In this document: piece by piece, positions 25,034 through 27,602 of the stretch
Layout: each line of letters opens with the position of its first letter
Position numbering within the stretch: the stretch's first letter is position 1
Source of the DNA: Scytonema sp. UIC 10036
GTDB lineage: Bacteria > Cyanobacteriota > Cyanobacteriia > Cyanobacteriales > Nostocaceae
Length of the DNA: 27,602 bases
Reading direction: 5' to 3'
Assembly (NCBI RefSeq): GCF_009725235.1
Contig: NZ_WJFC01000179.1
Location: 1-27,602 of the forward strand
The notes under the pieces: model-generated
Seen by the model: the letters and a program-made list of their open reading frames with translations, nothing else
Database searches by the model: none
What the model was told of the DNA's origin: nothing
Program-made: the position numbers and the translations under genes

Positions 25034-25870
25034 ATGTCTATTAAAGTTAAATTTTTTCAAGCAGGGTATTGTACCCATCCTGAAGCTATCGTGATACGAG
25101 CTGGACGTTGGAAAACTGCTAATTTTCCATCAATTTTTGCCCTCATATCACATCCAAAATTTGGTGCTATTTTGTTTGATACTGGCTATTCAGAGCGCTT
25201 CTTCCAAGAGACTCGCGCTTTTCCCTTTAGTCTTTACGCCCTAACGACACCAGTCTATTTACATTCAGAGGATAGCGCCGTCCATCAATTAACAAAATAC
25301 GGTGTTTCTCCAGAAACTGTTCGCTATATCATGATTTCTCACTTTCACGCAGATCATATCGGCGGCTTGCAAGACTTTCCCAATGCTCAATTTATCTGTT
25401 TTAGATCGGCTTATGAAGCCGTTAAGCCTCTCCGCAATACAGCAGCCCTCAAAGCAGGTTTTTTACCTCGGTTACTACCACCAGATTTTGAGCAACGGGT
25501 TGTATTTGTTGAGGAGACAAAAACCCGCTTGTTGTCGTCAGAGTATCGCAGTTTCAACACGGGTTTTGATTTATTCGGAGATAATACCCTCACAGGCGTT
25601 GAATTACCCGGACATGCAATCGGTCAACTTGGATTGTTTTTTACGGATGCTGACCATCAAGATTATTTTCTCATTGCTGATGCCTGTTGGTTAAGCCGTG
25701 CTTATCAAGAGTTCATTCAACCCCATCCTATTGCCAATCTTATCTTTTCTAATAAGCGCCAGTATGTAGATACGTTGCAAAAAATTCATCAATTGCATAA
25801 GTTAAACCCAAATCTTAAAATTATTCCCACCCATTGTGCTGATACTTGGCGGCTTTTAAATTTTCAATAA
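25034..25870 (+). CDS. Metallo-beta-lactamase-fold hydrolase
   Basis: The 278-residue product has the zinc motif SHFHADHIGG (H103, H105, D107, H108), then H194 in LPGHAIGQLG, D216 in LIADACW and H267 in IPTHCAD, so both metal sites look complete. Order and length resemble the N-acyl homoserine lactonase branch, which opens lactones, but related enzymes act as thioesterases or phosphodiesterases. In this cluster it may release or open an acyl thioester or lactone, or give self-protection; this is inference. There is no signal peptide, so it acts in the cytoplasm. No strong Shine-Dalgarno is seen before the ATG. Confidence 0.9.
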   Translation: MSIKVKFFQAGYCTHPEAIVIRAGRWKTANFPSIFALISHPKFGAILFDTGYSERFFQETRAFPFSLYALTTPVYLHSEDSAVHQLTKYGVSPETVRYIMISHFHADHIGGLQDFPNAQFICFRSAYEAVKPLRNTAALKAGFLPRLLPPDFEQRVVFVEETKTRLLSSEYRSFNTGFDLFGDNTLTGVELPGHAIGQLGLFFTDADHQDYFLIADACWLSRAYQEFIQPHPIANLIFSNKRQYVDTLQKIHQLHKLNPNLKIIPTHCADTWRLLNFQ

Positions 25871-25944
25871 TTAACCGCAGATGAACGCAGACGCACGCAG
25901 ATGAAATTTTCCTCTCTCTGCGCCCTCTGCGCCTCTGCGGTTAA
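25871..25944. repeat. Inverted repeat (TTAACCGCAGA family)
   Basis: Perfect 11-bp arms TTAACCGCAGA / TCTGCGGTTAA at both ends, with CGCAGA-rich sequence between. It fills most of the gap between the hydrolase and the adenylating enzyme. A half copy lies at 21214-21245. Confidence 0.88.
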
Positions 25945-25967
25945 AGAAAAATTATAATTCAAATATA

Positions 25968-27299
25968 ATGAATAGTCTTCTCAGAATCCTTTGGTACTAC
26001 CTACAAACAAAATACAGAAAACCTTTCCGCGATCGCGAATCCCTAGTAGCATGGCAAAACAAAAAAGTCCAGAGATTCCTCCAAGAAATCTTGCAAAAAT
26101 CAACCTTTTACCGCAATTACTACCAAGGGCTAGATACTCATAACTGGCAAGAATTTCCCATCATTGATAAATCAATCATGATGGCTAACTTTGACCAACT
26201 GAATACAGTAGGTATCAAAAAATCAGAAGCACTGACACTGGCATTAGAAGCAGAGAAAACCCGAAACTTTAACTCAACACTTCGAGGCTTTACTATTGGT
26301 CTTTCTTCCGGAACAAGTGGCAATCGCGGCTTATTTATAGTCAGTCAAAAAGAACAGCAAGCTTGGGCTGGTACGATTTTAGCAAAAGCACTACCCCAAT
26401 CCATTTTGACTCCCCAACGTATTGCTTTTTTTCTCCGAGCAAATAGTAATCTTTATGAAACTGTTAACCGACAACGCATCCAGTTTGAGTATTTTGATTT
26501 ATTCAATTCCGTTGAAAGTCATGTTGAACGCTTAAATCAATATGCACCAAGCATTCTAGTAGCACCACCATCTATGCTACGTCTACTAGCAGATGCTCAA
26601 GCCCAAGGAGATTTAAACATAGCCCCCATCAGAGTCGTCTCAGTTGCAGAAGTTTTAGATCCTTTAGATGAAGTTTATATAAGTCATTGTTTTCAGCAAA
26701 CAGTTCATCAACTCTACCAATGTACTGAAGGGTTTTTGGGCAGAACTTGCGAATATTGCACTTTACATCTCAATGAAGATATTTTAGCGATCCAAAAAGA
26801 ATATATCGATCGCAATGCGGGTAAGTTCATGCCAATTATTACTGACTTTAACCGCAAAACCCAGCCGATTATTCGTTATCGACTTGATGATATTTTAACT
26901 GAGTGTCAAAAACCTTGCCCGTGTGGTTCGGTTTTAACAGCTATCCATAGTGTTGAAGGGCGTCAGGATGACATTTTTTATTTACCTCACAAAAGTGAAG
27001 AAAAATTAGTACCGTTATTTCCAGATTTTATTCGCAGGGCAATTATTGTTTCTTCCGATAATATTCAAGAATATGCAGTCGTTCAGAAAAGCCTTAACCT
27101 TATACAAATTTCTTTAAAAGTGCCTTCAGTATTTATCCAAGAGAGTCAAGCAATAGTTTATAAAAATTTACTAGAGTTATTTGAACAAAAACATTGCCAA
27201 ATACCAGAGATTTGTTATAAAGAATACGAAACAAGAACCGTACATCATAAAAAACTAAGACGCGTTCAACGAGAATTTTCTGTAGATGCCAAATTATGA
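25968..27299 (+). CDS. F390-synthetase-like / PaaK-like adenylate-forming enzyme
   Basis: This 443-residue protein belongs to the compact PaaK/F390-synthetase branch of adenylating enzymes, which activate a carboxylic acid with ATP and pass it to CoA or another acceptor. Family marks are the P-loop SSGTSGNRG (113-121), YQCTEG (250-255, for YG-TE), YRLDD (304-308), CPCG (317-320) and EGRQDD (330-335). CxxC at 261-264 (CEYC) and the CPCG cysteines may bind zinc as in some PaaK-type proteins. It resembles the adenylating enzymes annotated F390 synthetase-related (TIGR02304 type). Within the cluster it probably activates a fatty or aromatic acid. Its TGA overlaps the next ATG. Confidence 0.88.
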   Translation: MNSLLRILWYYLQTKYRKPFRDRESLVAWQNKKVQRFLQEILQKSTFYRNYYQGLDTHNWQEFPIIDKSIMMANFDQLNTVGIKKSEALTLALEAEKTRNFNSTLRGFTIGLSSGTSGNRGLFIVSQKEQQAWAGTILAKALPQSILTPQRIAFFLRANSNLYETVNRQRIQFEYFDLFNSVESHVERLNQYAPSILVAPPSMLRLLADAQAQGDLNIAPIRVVSVAEVLDPLDEVYISHCFQQTVHQLYQCTEGFLGRTCEYCTLHLNEDILAIQKEYIDRNAGKFMPIITDFNRKTQPIIRYRLDDILTECQKPCPCGSVLTAIHSVEGRQDDIFYLPHKSEEKLVPLFPDFIRRAIIVSSDNIQEYAVVQKSLNLIQISLKVPSVFIQESQAIVYKNLLELFEQKHCQIPEICYKEYETRTVHHKKLRRVQREFSVDAKL

Positions 27300-27602
27300 A
27301 TGCTGAAATTCATCTTTACGATAAAGATACAATAGATAACTTGCCTAATGCAAAATCAGAGGTAGCCCTCCTAGCAAAAAATTACTGGTTGCCTATGATG
27401 AAAGCTGGTTCATCCTACTTCATCAACAATGTCAATAGCCAGCTTTTAGCACTAGCGATCGATGACCTAGTGTTACCAGTTACCGTTAATTTCAAAGAAC
27501 TAGAGAACTGCTATGTGTGTTCTCCTTACAATCATTATGTAACTTATTCTAAGGAAGAACTAAAAACTCTAAAAAATCCTTTTTTAGAAAAAAAATTAGC
27601 AA
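27296..27602 (+). CDS. Hypothetical protein, 3' end cut by the window
   Basis: An ATG overlapping the preceding TGA as ATGA opens a frame that stays open for 102 codons to the window edge. The visible part begins MNAEIHLYDKDTIDNLPNAK and contains NYWLPMMKAGSSYFINNVNSQLL and ENCYVCSPYNHYVTYSKEEL (about 70-89). An in-frame HIP1-like site (GCGATCGAT) is present. I recognise no domain; a small-molecule acyltransferase would fit the context but nothing here shows it. The overlap makes it very likely a cluster member, and the cluster therefore continues beyond this window. Confidence 0.75.
   Translation, partial: MNAEIHLYDKDTIDNLPNAKSEVALLAKNYWLPMMKAGSSYFINNVNSQLLALAIDDLVLPVTVNFKELENCYVCSPYNHYVTYSKEELKTLKNPFLEKKLA

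Overview
The window looks like chromosome from a filamentous, probably heterocyst-forming cyanobacterium (Nostocales). The signs are frequent HIP1 octamers (GCGATCGC) across the genes, runs of heptanucleotide repeats (STRR type) in gene junctions, several cyanobacterial inverted-repeat families, and cyanobacterial protein types (TIGR00303 CobT-like protein, DUF2232 membrane protein, SyrD/PvdE-type exporter). The species cannot be named from sequence alone.

Region A (1-5051) has no protein gene. It is a tandem array of a 450-bp unit: nine full copies that read as identical, a 77-bp start of a tenth, then a clearly diverged unit (4128 to about 4620) and a decayed remnant (to about 5050). Each full unit carries, on the minus strand, a hairpin followed by a T-run (a small RNA or terminator), a GC-rich box resembling the HetR operator of hetP at fixed distance from a -10-like TATATT, and a TGCCA-N3-TGGCA palindrome. 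These elements are preserved in the diverged unit, and there the hairpin substitutions keep base pairing only if the RNA is read from the minus strand. Architecture recalls the heterocyst-specific NsiR1 tandem small-RNA array, but the unit is far longer and identity with NsiR1 is untested. This is the best candidate for an undescribed system.

Region B (5052-18583) is ordinary chromosome: a Nif3-like protein (-), a small secreted protein (+), a Tat/lipoprotein-like solute-binding protein (-), a small coiled-coil protein (+), then a minus-strand row of a Crp-family regulator, a DUF2232 membrane protein and a CobT-like protein whose frame has absorbed intergenic repeat DNA. Divergent to these is a 1494-residue Hsp70-like protein with three FIDELF motifs, then a bacterial sugar transferase (+) and a solitary MalG-type sugar permease (-).

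Region C (19071 to the right edge) is a co-directional biosynthetic cluster: KAS III, ATP-grasp ligase, Rieske oxygenase, cyclic-peptide-type ABC exporter, OleD-like NAD(P) reductase/epimerase, metallo-beta-lactamase-fold hydrolase, F390-synthetase-like adenylating enzyme, and a truncated last gene. Overlapping starts and stops tie several together. The set suggests condensation, reduction, activation, ligation, oxidation and export of a small acyl-derived metabolite. No carrier protein, NRPS or modular PKS is visible, and I cannot match the set to a named pathway.
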